Below, in pieces: positions 39,424 to 48,870 of a DNA stretch of 64,000 nt. Positions within the stretch are counted from its first letter, which is position 1, and each line of letters begins with the position of its first letter. The notes beneath the pieces were generated by a model. The model was not told the origin of the DNA. It saw only the letters and a list, made by a program, of their open reading frames with translations, and searched no databases. The stretch is from Emiliania huxleyi CCMP1516 (lineage: Eukaryota; Haptophyta; Isochrysidales; Noelaerhabdaceae). The DNA is taken from assembly GCF_000372725.1 (NCBI RefSeq), contig NW_005201851.1, positions 434,782-498,781 on the forward strand, read 5' to 3'. The translations under genes were made by a program, and so were the position numbers.

Positions 39424-40804
39424 CTACAAAAAAGAAGCTCCAGTTGCTCCTGCCAACTGACGATCCGTCAACCCGACCAATCTCAAAACCTGTTCGCTCG
39501 CCGCACCGGCGCTGAGACTATCCACCGCTGGCTCGCCCACGGCCTGCGGTGGCTCGAGGCAGGTCATCTCGAAGGGCCAGTGCGTGCAAGTCTGCCCGCT
39601 GGCAAAGGCGCGCTGCCGCTGGACGACCGTCCGACTGTCCGCCCGCGAGCGAGGCGCAAAGGAGGCGTAGGCGACCACCCGCCCGGGCCGCCTCCCCTCA
39701 ATCTCCTGCCCTGCCTCCTCCTCCGCCCCCATCACCGCCTCCGCCGCCTCCGCCTCCGCCGCCTCCGCCTCCGCCGCCTCCGCCTCCGCCGCCTCCCCTC
39801 CCCGCGCCTCCGCCGCCCGCGCCGCCTCTCCGCCGCCCGCCAGCAGCGGCGGCGTGTTGCAGTGCACTGTGCGCGAGTCCCACAGCACGGCGTCCCCCGC
39901 GCCTAGAAAGGCACGGCCGCGGACGTGTCCGAGGGACGTGTCGCGGGCATGACCCACCGCGTCTCTCCACGCGCCGCAGCGCACGAGGTGAGGCGGGTGC
40001 GGCGTCGCGAGGAGGCGGTCTCCCGACGGAACCATCAGGAACTGCTGCTCGTCCGACGTGCCCGGCCGCGCCGCGTACACGCGCCGCGTCAGCGCCTCGT
40101 GCCGCGCGTGCGACTGAGGCACGACCACGAACGCGCCTACGGGAGGGTTCCTGGAGGCTTCCCGGAAGGCGCTGCGGCAAACCGCGAGGCACGACCACAA
40201 AGGCGCCCGAGCGCTCGTCCTGCGGCCAGAGAGAGGTGAAGGACTGGACCGTCTGCAGGCCGGGCCGCGACCTGCCGTTCTGGTCGGTGTGGAACCAGCT
40301 CTCCGCGAGGCTCCACCCCGCCTCCGCCTCGCGCGGCGGCAGCAGCGAGAAGGCCTCAAACGACGTGAGGAGGTCGTCGGTGCCCCACACGAGCGCAAAC
40401 ATCTGCAGCAGCCGCGGCCGCGTCCGCACGTGCCACATGAGCCGACTCTGCCCGGCGCCGAGCCCCCACGCGATCCCGTACTGGTTGGGAGAGAGCGCCC
40501 GCCGCCAGCTCGCAGGGTCGGCGGAGCTAGCACCGGCGCCCTCCACAAACGCCCAAAAGAGCCGCCGCGCGAGCGCGAGGTCGCTGGCGTTGAGGACGTC
40601 GCGGATGACGACGTAGCCCTCGCGCCGCAGAAAGTCGAGCGCTTTGGGGCCTGGGTCGAAGCGAGGCACCACGACCGACGCGTTGACGGTGAAGGCGCCA
40701 GTCTCGGCGTCGGTGAGCGCTGGCTGAGGCACGACGGTGAGCCGACGGGCCGCCGCGGCGGCGCAAAGCACGAGGAGCAGCAGCGGTGGAATACAAGGGC
40801 GCAT
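39424..40804 (-). CDS. Phytanoyl-CoA dioxygenase-like protein (PhyH)
   Basis: The ATG at 40804 gives MRPCIPPLLLLVLCAAAAAR, a strong signal peptide. FLRREGYVVIRDVLNASDLA is the usual PhyH opening. ESWFHTDQNGRSRPGLQTVQ carries the iron-binding H-x-D. AGDAVLWDSRTVHCN supplies the distal histidine, and VVAYASFAPRSR the 2-oxoglutarate arginine. Two short GC-AG introns are resolved (40137-40206, 39903-39974); removing them gives ERSGAFVVVPQSHARHEALT and HLVRCGAGDAVLWD. A Glu/Ala-rich insertion (repeat EAEAAEAEAAEA) lies between the distal histidine and the arginine. The stop is at 39424-39426. The product is an Fe(II)/2OG oxygenase of the secretory pathway; the substrate is unknown. Confidence 0.8.
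39903..39974 (-). repeat. PhyH intron 2, exon-copy start and GACACGTCC core
   Basis: A 72-bp GC-AG intron. It starts GCGCGTGGAGAGACGCGGTG; the exon starts GCGCGGGGGACGCCGTGCTG. The core holds GACACGTCCCTCGGACACGT, shared with introns of TPP2 and NUP160. Confidence 0.8.
40137..40206 (-). repeat. PhyH intron 1, exon-copy start
   Basis: A 70-bp GC-AG intron. It starts GCGCCTTTGTGGTCGTGCCT; the exon starts GCGCGTTCGTGGTCGTGCCT (18 of 20 identical). The core ends CCAGGAACCCTCCCGTAG, like several TPP2 introns. Both copies encode GAFVVVP. Confidence 0.9.
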
Positions 40805-40841
40805 AATGCATGGCTCGCACAACACTGGGCAGACTCTCCCC

Positions 40842-41057
40842 ACACCTCCCCACATCTCCCCACATCTCCCCACACCTCCACACACCTCCACACACCTCCA
40901 CACATCTCCACACACCTCCACACACCTCCACACATCTCCAAACACCTCCACACACCTCCCCACACCTCCCCACACCTCCCCACACCGGCTTCGGCCACCG
41001 AGGCTTCGGCCACCGAGGCTTCGGCCAACGAGGCTTCGGCCAACGAGGCTTCGGCCA
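40842..41057. repeat. 10-bp and 15-bp tandem repeats between PhyH and NHE
   Basis: Positions 40842-40985 are about fourteen 10-bp units (CCACACCTCC, CCACATCTCC, ACACACCTCC). Positions 40986-41057 are about five 15-bp units of GCTTCGGCCAACGAG. The block lies between the PhyH start at 40804 (minus) and the first visible NHE exon at 41086 (plus). It is either a shared promoter region or an intron of the exchanger. Confidence 0.85.
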
Positions 41058-41085
41058 AGGCTGCCTCTGCCGCCTCCGCGTCGCA

Positions 41086-41828
41086 GGTGCCATCGCCGTC
41101 GCGCTGGCGGTGCAGATGCACGACGAGATGGAGGACAAGCGGAAGGGCGCGACCGTCGTCGCGACAACCATGGTGACGGTGCTCTTCACGGTCTTTGGGC
41201 TCGGAGGCAGCACGAAGATGCTTCTCGACAGGCTCGGCGTCGACCAAGGCGTTCCCCCGTACGAGGAGGACCCCGCCATGCTGCGCGCCGGCGCCTGCGA
41301 GGCGCTCTTTGTGGATGCCTGCTCGTGCATGCCCCCCCCCGGCCCCTTGCTCGAGCCTTGACGGCGACGTCGCGTAGGCGCTGCTGATCGACCCTCTCGT
41401 CGACGCCGACGCCGACCTCGACGCGGCCCAGCGCGTCAGCCGGCGCGGCCACCCTCTGCTCACGCGGAATCGATGGTGAACTGATTCTGAGTTACCTATC
41501 CATCAGGCGCGGCCACCCGCTGCTGACGCTGATCTCCACTGCGGCGCCGTCGTCGGTGCGCGCGGCCAAGGAGGCGTTGCAGCCGTCGTCGGCGAGGACG
41601 GAGCGGCTGACAGAGCCGCGGAGCAGCCGCGCCGTCCGGCAATCGTCCGGCTACCACGACCTGACACACGACCACTGTGGCGGCCTCGAGACGTCCTCCA
41701 AGGCGCCGCCCGCCAGGAGGGCAGGCTCCGCCTCGTGCCGCCTCCTCGCGGGCTGGCTCGGCCTCGTGGCGGGGGCGCGCGACACGGGCGCCGCGCCGGC
41801 CGTCGTCACGGCGTTCACCCAGCCATGA
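41086..41828 (+). CDS. Na+/H+ exchanger, 3' portion only
   Basis: Exons 41086-41316, 41378-41442 and 41507-41828 join in frame over two GC-AG introns (61 and 64 bp). The first reads GAIAVALAVQMHDEMEDKRK, then GATVVATTMVTVLFTVFGLG and GSTKMLLDRLGV. This is the last transmembrane part of NHE-type antiporters (GLRGAIAFAL...TT...VLFTV...GG.T..LL). The tail reads LIDPLVDADADLDAAQRVSR and RGHPLLTLIS and ends with a stop at 41826-41828. The preceding 300 or more residues of transporter are absent: upstream lie tandem repeats and then the antisense PhyH gene. It may be a 5'-truncated relic, or PhyH may be nested in a long intron. Confidence 0.6.
41443..41506 (+). repeat. NHE intron, exon-copy start (plus strand)
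   Basis: A 64-bp GC-AG intron. It starts GCGCGGCCACCCTCTGCTCA; the next exon starts GCGCGGCCACCCGCTGCTGA (18 of 20 identical). The core ends GTTACCTATCCATCAG. Confidence 0.9.
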
Positions 41829-44456
41829 GCGCGCTCACGCGCGGGCGGAGAGAGCCGCCGAGCCCCGTTGCAGCCGTCCAGCAGAGAAGCGGGAACACCC
41901 CATCGCCACATCGTGGCATGCATGTGCATGATATTAGATATTTTGCATGGCTGTGTCTCCAGGCCGTGGCTGTGCGAGTGTGTGACCCGCACACAGAGTC
42001 ACCCGTACACACCGACCATCGCGCTCCTACAGTACTCCCCAATAGCAATAGCACAGAACACATACAGTATACAGACATGTTTTTCTGCATGGTGTTTTCG
42101 TGTCGGTTTTGCGCGATTTTCTACTTGTTTTCATGAGAATTTCGCGTATTGCGACCAACGACCATGCTATCACGCCTTGCGACAGCCTGTCGGCGCTGCT
42201 GACCGTGCCATGATGCACAATTGATCACCTGCATAGCTCGCGACCTTAGTATCAAGCATTCAGTGACGACCTGATCGTACGGTCAGTAGGAAGGTGTACT
42301 TCCAGCGTGTGCACGCTTCTGGCGCAATGCGCGTCACAAACTGCCTCGGATTGGCTGCTGGCACTCTCGAGGCTATGCCTACGCAGCCTCGCGCGCATGG
42401 GCAGTTAAGAGGGACCACGCACCTTCTCAGGACAGCGCCGGTGCCTCTCTGTTGGACCGGCAAACTTGGTGGTCTCGTGTCACCAATGTGGGACCAGTGC
42501 GGCATCGCGCCATCGACAGCTCTGAACTGCGCCTCACCACTGACCGGGAAGGCCGCCAAGGGGCCAGCACAGGTCGCACATTGTGGCAGCAGTCAGCAGT
42601 GCATGTCTGATAGCTAGAGCAGCAGCGTCAGGGTCGCAGGGTCGGATCGTGTCAAGCCTCTCGCCCGGCCGGCCGCGTGCAGACGTCGGCCTGTCTGCTG
42701 TCTGGAGTGATCTGTCGGCGGTCAGTACGACCGATCAGGTCGGAGTTTTCTGATGGTTGGAGGGTCTATCTGTATGTACTCCTCGAGATCTCTCCAAATC
42801 TGCCCTCTGTTAGACCGGGTTAGATCGGGAAGTCGGTGCTAGTAGAGACTAATAGAGCCGGGGCCCCGTTTCCGCACTGCGGCGCGGCGCACGGTGCCTC
42901 CGGGGATCCCCGCGCCCCCCCAGAGAGGCAGACATTCTACATCCCATCCAACCCACCGAAACCCGTCTGGATGGATCGTCCGTTACACTGGGTTTAGCGT
43001 CGCGTTCTCTCATCGTGGTCTATGGTTTGCTAGACCCATGAGACCAGCCACGCCGCGCCCTCGGGCGCCTCCAGCGCCGCCCTCAGCCACGCCGCCACGA
43101 CCGACGGAGACGTCAACTCCGCAGTCACATGGTATCAGCTCTGGTCGCGGCGGCCCAGCACCAGCCCAACACGCCAATCCACCCGCAGGCTCAACGCCTG
43201 CCATGCGGCAGTCACACGTCGGACTGTCATTTTGGGATCATTTCCAAGAGTAAAAAGCGGTCTAATAAGGCAATAGAGTAGAGCGGCGTACGGTTTACAA
43301 GAAATAGAAAAATTAGATATTCTTCTCTTTATGCCCCCATCCGAGACTGGAGACAGTCACACCCCAGTATCAGACCAGGGGGAGTGCCCCCCGCCCCCGC
43401 TTGCCCTGCCTGCGCAGAATACTTAGCGTGCCCCGATATAACGGCGACACTTAGCGAGGGTCACTGCGCAAGGAGAGGGTGCGAAGCCTTTTTCTTTTGT
43501 CCTCTCGGGGGAATGTTCTCTCGGCGCCCATGGCCTTCTGAGGTTTCGTACTAATGACGTCCTTCTTGGCACTTCGGGCGTCGGTGTGTGCGTGTCTGTT
43601 TTCGGGCGTCGGTGTGTGCGTGTCTGTTGTGTCTAATTCCCCCAGTATGCTACATAGGTCGCCCGCCGGCTCCCCCTCACTTCCAAGGTTTCTTCCCGAG
43701 TGCCGCCCCGCGAGCGGGAGGCCCCCAGTTCGAAACCTGGTCGACCCTTATATTTTTTTCACACCTGAGCGGGCTCAATTTTGCTCTAGGTGCCTCCTAC
43801 GGGTTCGAACCCACGTTTTTCGGCCAGGCGGCCGGTGCGTTGGTCGTTCTCGTCATGGGATTTTACAAGCAATAGAGCACGTGCGTGCTGGGCTGGGTCT
43901 TTAGGCATGTGGGGTTGGCACTCCCCCATCGACCCTCATGACCTCTGAGATGGAGACACCAGTGGGTGTGGGACACCACAGCCAGGATACACTCGAAGGC
44001 TGGGTAAGCACGTAAGCAGTAGAGCCGCTCTAGTAGAGGTCGATACTCGACGCGTCCCACAGTGGTCTGTGTCAGCTGTCGGCACGCTGATTTTCCCACA
44101 CAACCCCACTCTCTCCTTTCTCCCAGTAAGCTAAAAGTACAGTACAATCGCAATGCCTTTGGCAATGGGGAATGGCCTGTCCACAGTGCACACGCCCAGC
44201 CAGCACGTACACACCCCCAAGAGCTGATTTCTCCCGGTCACAGTGGGCCGGTCACGACGCATAACGAACATGATATAAATATCGCAAAGTAACATCGTTC
44301 CTCAGACGCCGCAAATGATGCATTTTTGCTCCTAACTCTATCGCAGGAGCGGAGGAGCGCGGGGCGCTCTCTCGAGCCGGCTCTCTCGCGCTCGGCTCGC
44401 CCACAGACTCGAGAGGCCCGCCCCACTGAGCCCTCCGGCTCCTAGAATAGCCAGAT
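41829..44456. other. Long gene-poor interval
   Basis: No reading frame has a recognisable motif; frames of about 100 residues at 42260-42617 and 42894-43253 are unsupported. A perfect 28-bp tandem duplication starting TTCGGGCGTCGGTGTGTGCG lies at 43573-43628. A segment near 44098-44135 (CTTTCTCCCAGTAAGCTAAAAG) recurs at 48.2 and 48.5 kb. Two TTCGAA-containing stretches near 43731 and 43802 look like tRNA B-boxes but were rejected. Confidence 0.5.
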
Positions 44457-45568
44457 CTAGTAGCTGTGCCCCTCGGCGAAGCCCTCGCGCACAAAGGCTG
44501 CGTGCCCGTTGAAGCCGCGCGTGTCCTCGACGAGCGCCTGCATCTCGGACAGCAGCGCCTGCTGCTGCTCGAGGATCTCCGCCCGCCGCTCGCGCGACGG
44601 CCGCTCCTCCTCGTAGAGGCGCAGCGCCTGCTCACGGCGACAGGTGTGAAGAGCATCTTCACGGCTCCTCCACAGCTCCTCCGCGCCAAAGCGCGGCGCC
44701 GTCTGCACCGGCCCCTCATCTTATCTCGGCCACATCTCGGCCACCTCTCGGCTACAGCTGCCGTCTGCATCAGCTCCTCGTCGTGCGCGTCGAGGCCGCT
44801 CTGCCGGCGCGAGAGGGCGACGCGCGCCTCGATCAGCGTAACCTGCTCCCGCAGCGACGTCTTGGACAGGATCGTCGTCGCCGTCCACAGCGACGTTGGC
44901 GCCAGAGCCCCGGCTGGGACGGGGCTGCCGCCGCCCGCCGTGCTTGCGGCGAGCTCAAACGCGTGCGCGGTGTCGTCCTGCCGGCCCTGCAGAGCCGCCC
45001 ACTCCCGCCTGCACTCGGCCTTCTCCTCCTCGAGCGCCTTCTTGTCCGCGACCCACTGCCGCCGCTTGTCCGAGGCGAGGCCCGACGAGACGACGTGCTC
45101 GAGCTCGCTCTGCAGAAAGGACATCTGCCGGATGAAAGCCTTGAGCGTCTCCTCGATCGGCGTGTCCTCGCCCGCCGGGCCGGACCCGCCCCGCTCCTCC
45201 ACCAGCGTGGCGAAGAAGGACGAGACCTCGCGGTGCTGAGCAACCGCCGTGTCGCCGGCGGACTGACGGACAGATGACAGCTGACCATCGCGAGCGCCAC
45301 CGCCTGGAGGGCCCTCATCCGTGAGGATGTCGACCGTGTTGGCCGCTGCGACAGCCTCGACCGTGTTGGCCGCTGCGACAGCCTCGACCGAGGTGGCCGC
45401 TGCGACAGCCTCGACTGTTGCCTCATCAAGCGTCACTGCATTCTGGTTCAGGGTGTACTTGTTTGCGCTCATAACGACGACCCCTCGCGTAAGGAAAATT
45501 TGCGTGCGGGCAGACGCCGGCGGCGCGAAGCGGGCAGAGGCGGAGAGCAGCGCTGCAGCGACCACCAT
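44457..45568 (-). CDS. Coiled-coil protein with VEAVAAANT repeats
   Basis: Two possible starts: ATG 45568 (MVVAAALLSASARFAPPASA, which could be a targeting leader) or ATG 45472 (MSANKYTLNQNAVTLDEATV). Three copies of a 27-bp unit encode VEAVAAANT. A helical region follows (ISSFFATL-like segment, LKAFIRQMSFLQSELEHVV, DKRRQWVADKKALEEEKAEC, LREQVTLIEARVALSRRQS). An intron near 44710-44765, with GCCGAGATGTG repeats, leads to a final exon: VQTAPRFGAEELWRSREDAL, then RRAEILEQQQALLSEMQALV and a TAG at 44457. The product is mostly coiled coil with no catalytic motif. Intron limits are approximate because the exon sequence TGCAGACGGC is duplicated at both ends. Confidence 0.6.
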
Positions 45569-45792
45569 CTCGGCAGGGAAGACGAATGCTCCACCGGGTG
45601 CACAAAGGGTGTGGGGAAAAGAAAAAGGAAAATTCGAGTAGCGGAAGTCCGTCCTCCCATTTTGGTTTTTGTTTTTCGAGCGGCTTGCACCAAGTGCTCC
45701 GGCCGATAACTCTTAGCCGGGAACTACGACCTCGCTCTGAAAGCCACTCTCTTCCTCTTCCTCCCCCTCACTCTCTGCTCTCTCTCTCTCTC

Positions 45793-45850
45793 TTACCGAG
45801 CGCATCGGCACTCGCTTCCCGAGAGTTTGGTCCCGGAGCCGCACGTGACG

Positions 45851-45883
<33 letters not shown>

Positions 45884-47353
45884 TGCAGCCACGTGCACGT
45901 GTTGGCTCCGACCCACGTTACTCGGCCACCAGCGCTCTGGCAGCCGTCAGGATTGGTCTGCTCGGTGCAGTACCTGCGGTGCCTTGTGTACTGACGGCGC
46001 ACCTGGTCGCGGCAGTGTGCGCCGGCAAACTCCGTGCAGTCGCAGATTGGGCGGGAGGGCGTGGGCGCGGGTGGCGCGCGCCGCCGCGCGGCCGCGAACA
46101 GCGACGGCGGAGAGGGGAAGGAGGGGAGCAACGCGGGAGGAGGCGCGGTCACCCAGCAAACCTATGCGCACAAACGCAAGCTCAAGGCAGTGAATGTCTA
46201 GACCTCCATCTCGACTCTCTGGGCGTGCCTTCCAGCCGCCAAAGGTCGAGCCTCGAGGGCTCGAATGCCAGGTGATGACGCCGTTCAGCGCAGCGGCTCC
46301 GCTTGGGCCGTTTGTGCCACAGTATTTTGTGTCGCCCACCTCAAGAAAGTCGTACGTGCCGCAGCCAGCCGGGTTCCCCTCCCAGCTAGGGTCAATCGAG
46401 TTAGGGTCGTACGAGTCGTCGTAGTCAAAGTGATTTTGGACATCAAAGGCCGCCACGACGAGCGGCGTCGGCGGCACGTTGGTGATGGTGCACGCCTCGT
46501 TGGGACCGTAGTTGTTCGGGTAGTGAGGTGATGTGGCGCACGCGCCATCGCTGGTGAGCATGCACGGGCCGGTGATTTGGACGAGACCTGGACGTGGCGG
46601 GGGCTTTGGCGACGGCGGCAGCGGCGATGGGGTCGGCAGCGAGGGCGGCGGCGGCAACGGTGGTGGCGGCGTCGGTGGCGGCGGCGACGGTGGCGGCAGC
46701 GACGGCGGCGTCGGTGGCGGCGGTAACGGTGGAGGCAGCGACGGCGGCTCCATTGTCGAAGGCGGGTTCGACGCCGGCGAATAGGCACCGGTCACGGTGG
46801 CGGCGCCCGCCTTGCCGTGGTAGCCGCCAACGGCGATGTAGTACTGCGTGCCCGCCCTGGGAACGAATCCGTCGATGGCCGAACCAAATTGGAATCCCTG
46901 GCTCTGTGGTCCTCGGCCACAGGTCCCGCCGCTGTCGCCGTCGCACGCCACCATCTTGAGGGTGCCACAGGATCCCTGAAAGACGGAGAGGTCGGTGTCG
47001 AAGCCGCAGGCGGTAAGGCTGAGCGCCACACCTGGCCGCACGTCCTCGAGCCTGAGCCAGTAGGCGCTGCCTACGCCAGTGAAGAAGCTTCCCGAGCAGA
47101 GGTTTGCCTCGTCGGGCGCCGAGTAGCCTGGCATCCCTCGGTTGTTTGCGCCCACCGAGAAGGGGTCGGTCGGGGAAAGGGTTGGGGACGAGTCACCAAA
47201 CGCCACCGCTGCCTCGCATGAGCTGCCGGGCGACAGGTAAGATCGGGATTGTGCCTTCCCACGTTGAGCAATGGCATCCGCAAAATCGCCGGCGAGGACG
47301 CAAGCTTTCCCGTCCCAAACCTCAGAGTTGCTGTAGTCGCAGGTGTCCGACAT
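45793..47353 (-). CDS. Extracellular CUB-domain protein with proline-rich linker
   Basis: From ATG 47353 (MSDTCDYSNSEVWDGKACVL) the order is as follows. First a cysteine-containing beta domain like bacterial pre-peptidase domains (YWLRLEDVRPGVALSLTACG, then FDTDLSVFQGSCGTLKMVAC, then AGTQYYIAVGGYHGKAG). Next comes a 60-residue PPPLPPPPTPPSLPPP linker, then a CUB domain (ACATSPHYPNNYGPNEACTI, VVAAFDVQNHFDYDDSYD, GTYDFLEVGDTKYCG, NGVITWHSSPRGSTFGGWK). After a 67-bp GC-AG intron comes a cysteine-rich tail (PICDCTEFAGAHC, RRYCTEQTNPDGCQ, TCGSGTKLSGSECRCAR). The tail is split by a second short proline run. The stop is at 45793-45795. It is probably secreted, but the signal peptide exon is not found. 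The role is likely binding or adhesion. Confidence 0.7.
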
Positions 47354-47732
47354 TCGCAAGAGCCGAGGCCCGAACGCACAGCGACGCGTGAGATCGCAAC
47401 TTCTATCTTTGGCCAAATTGCAAATTATGTATATGTACGTGTAAAAGAGGGAAGCAGTCGAGAGGACAGGGGAGGGACGCGGCCAGAAAGAGGGCGGGCG
47501 CCGAGTTTCGAAAGCCGGCGCTTTCGCGCGTTCGAAGAGGCTTTGCACGGAGTTTGTGCAAATTTGCGGTTGGCCTTCGCGCTGCGGCGAGATGGCACCG
47601 CAGGCGGCGTGCGTGCACGAGGGCGGCGGCGTCGAGCGCCGAGCAGCACACCACGAGCGCGAGCGGCAGCGCCGACGACGGGAGGCGGCGGGCGGCTCGA
47701 CCGAGCCGGCGGCGGAGGAGGCTAGAGCTTTA

Positions 47733-48189
47733 CAGTGGGTTGCGGGCATTAAGAAAACAGGATGCCGGCACGCCGCTGTTTCTAAGCCTTTCCACATCCC
47801 TCATCCACCCCACGCCGTGGTTTCTTAGCTCCGGCCGGCACTCAAGTCAGGAGAGAGCCGACCCGAAGGATTTTTAGGTAAGAGGTAAGTAAGCTGCGGT
47901 CCGCGAGGGCGATGCCAGACAGAGTCTGCCGCCGAGTCGGCTCTCTGGATGACAGGAAGACGCACACACGCCTCCATCTACTCCACTCAGAACACCGCAG
48001 ACTTGGAAAGTGACAAGTGCGCGCGCCGCAGGCGAAGAGAGATTTTGAGCCGGGGCTCCCATTCACATTCGTGTCCGGCCCCTTTTCTCGGGGCCGCGCC
48101 TGCGGCACGGCGTGGTTTCTTAGATTTTTGCGGAAATCGCTCGGCGTGGTTTCTTAATGGTACGTTTTCTTAATGCCCGCAACCCACTG
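47733..48189. mobile_element. MITE with perfect terminal inverted repeats and TA flanks
   Basis: CAGTGGGTTGCGGGCATTAA starting at 47733 recurs inverted and perfectly at the other end (TTAATGCCCGCAACCCACTG, ending 48189). Both ends are flanked by TA, the target used by Tc1/mariner-type elements, so the full palindrome with flanks is 28 bp. The 457-bp element has no transposase frame. Inside, GGCGTGGTTTCTTAG-like segments are repeated near 47814 and 48111. It lies between the CUB gene and NUP160. Confidence 0.75.
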
Positions 48190-48191
48190 TA

Positions 48192-48516
48192 CAACTCACG
48201 CCGCGCGTAGGGCCCTTAGGGGCCTAGAGAACACAACCCCCTCTCCCTTCTCTCCCAGTGAGCTAAAAGGACGTATTACAACTGAGCTCGGGCGTTGACC
48301 GCACCGCGTACCCTCCCCACTCCCGCCTCTCGTTCGTTTGTGTCACACCACGCGGAACGTATGTCGTATCTCCATCGCGACGGTGAAGGGGGTGAACCGC
48401 GCCATCCTTGATCGTCGTGCAAAGCTCGCTTCCGAGCTCTCACGCCGCGCGTAGGGCCCTTAGGGGCCTAGAGAACACAAACCCCTCTCTCCCTTCTCTC
48501 CCAGTAAGCTTTTAAA
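48192..48516. repeat. Two copies of an approximately 78-bp repeat
   Basis: 48192-48270 and 48437-48516 both read CTCACGCCGCGCGTAGGGCC, then CTTAGGGGCCTAGAGAACAC, then CTCTCCCTTCTCTCCCAGT. A shorter relative is at 44098-44135. The ending TCTCCCAGT(A/G)AGCT looks like an acceptor followed by a donor, so these could be exon-boundary remnants or element ends. Confidence 0.75.
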
Positions 48517-48870
48517 AGTGTCCGTACATGTACGTACAAGCAAGCTAGCTACAACTGTAGAGTGTAGTCTGTACACGACAGGACAATCGCGGCGGGCGGG
48601 TGGTGGTGCGATGTGTGCGTGCCCCCCCCCCCCCCCAAGGCCCCGCCGGCGAAATATTTTTTGTTGCAGAACCATAATGTTTGAATACGAGCGCGCGGGG
48701 TAAAGGACCGCTCTGCTCACATGCCGTACGTGGCATGCACTTCTCAACACCTGCGTTACTCTTCTGGGTCACTTGCTAGGTCGACCCACTGTCGTGGCTC
48801 GGCCCCTCTCTGCGCCCTCCCGCGCTTCTCCCCAGCGCCGGCCTCGCTGCGGCGTCCCGTGCGTCGCCAC

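Noticed and set aside
42260-42617. Two overlapping frames of about 100 residues on opposite strands
   Set aside because: Neither has a motif, biased codon use or splice context, so no gene is called.
43715-43825. Possible tRNA genes (TTCGAAA and GGGTTCGAACCC segments)
   Set aside because: B-box-like strings are present, but no matching A-box, anticodon arm or acceptor stem can be folded around them.
47354-47797. 444-bp N-terminal extension of the CUB frame
   Set aside because: It overlaps the MITE end and has no signal peptide at its start or other protein-like features; ATG 47353 is the better visible start.
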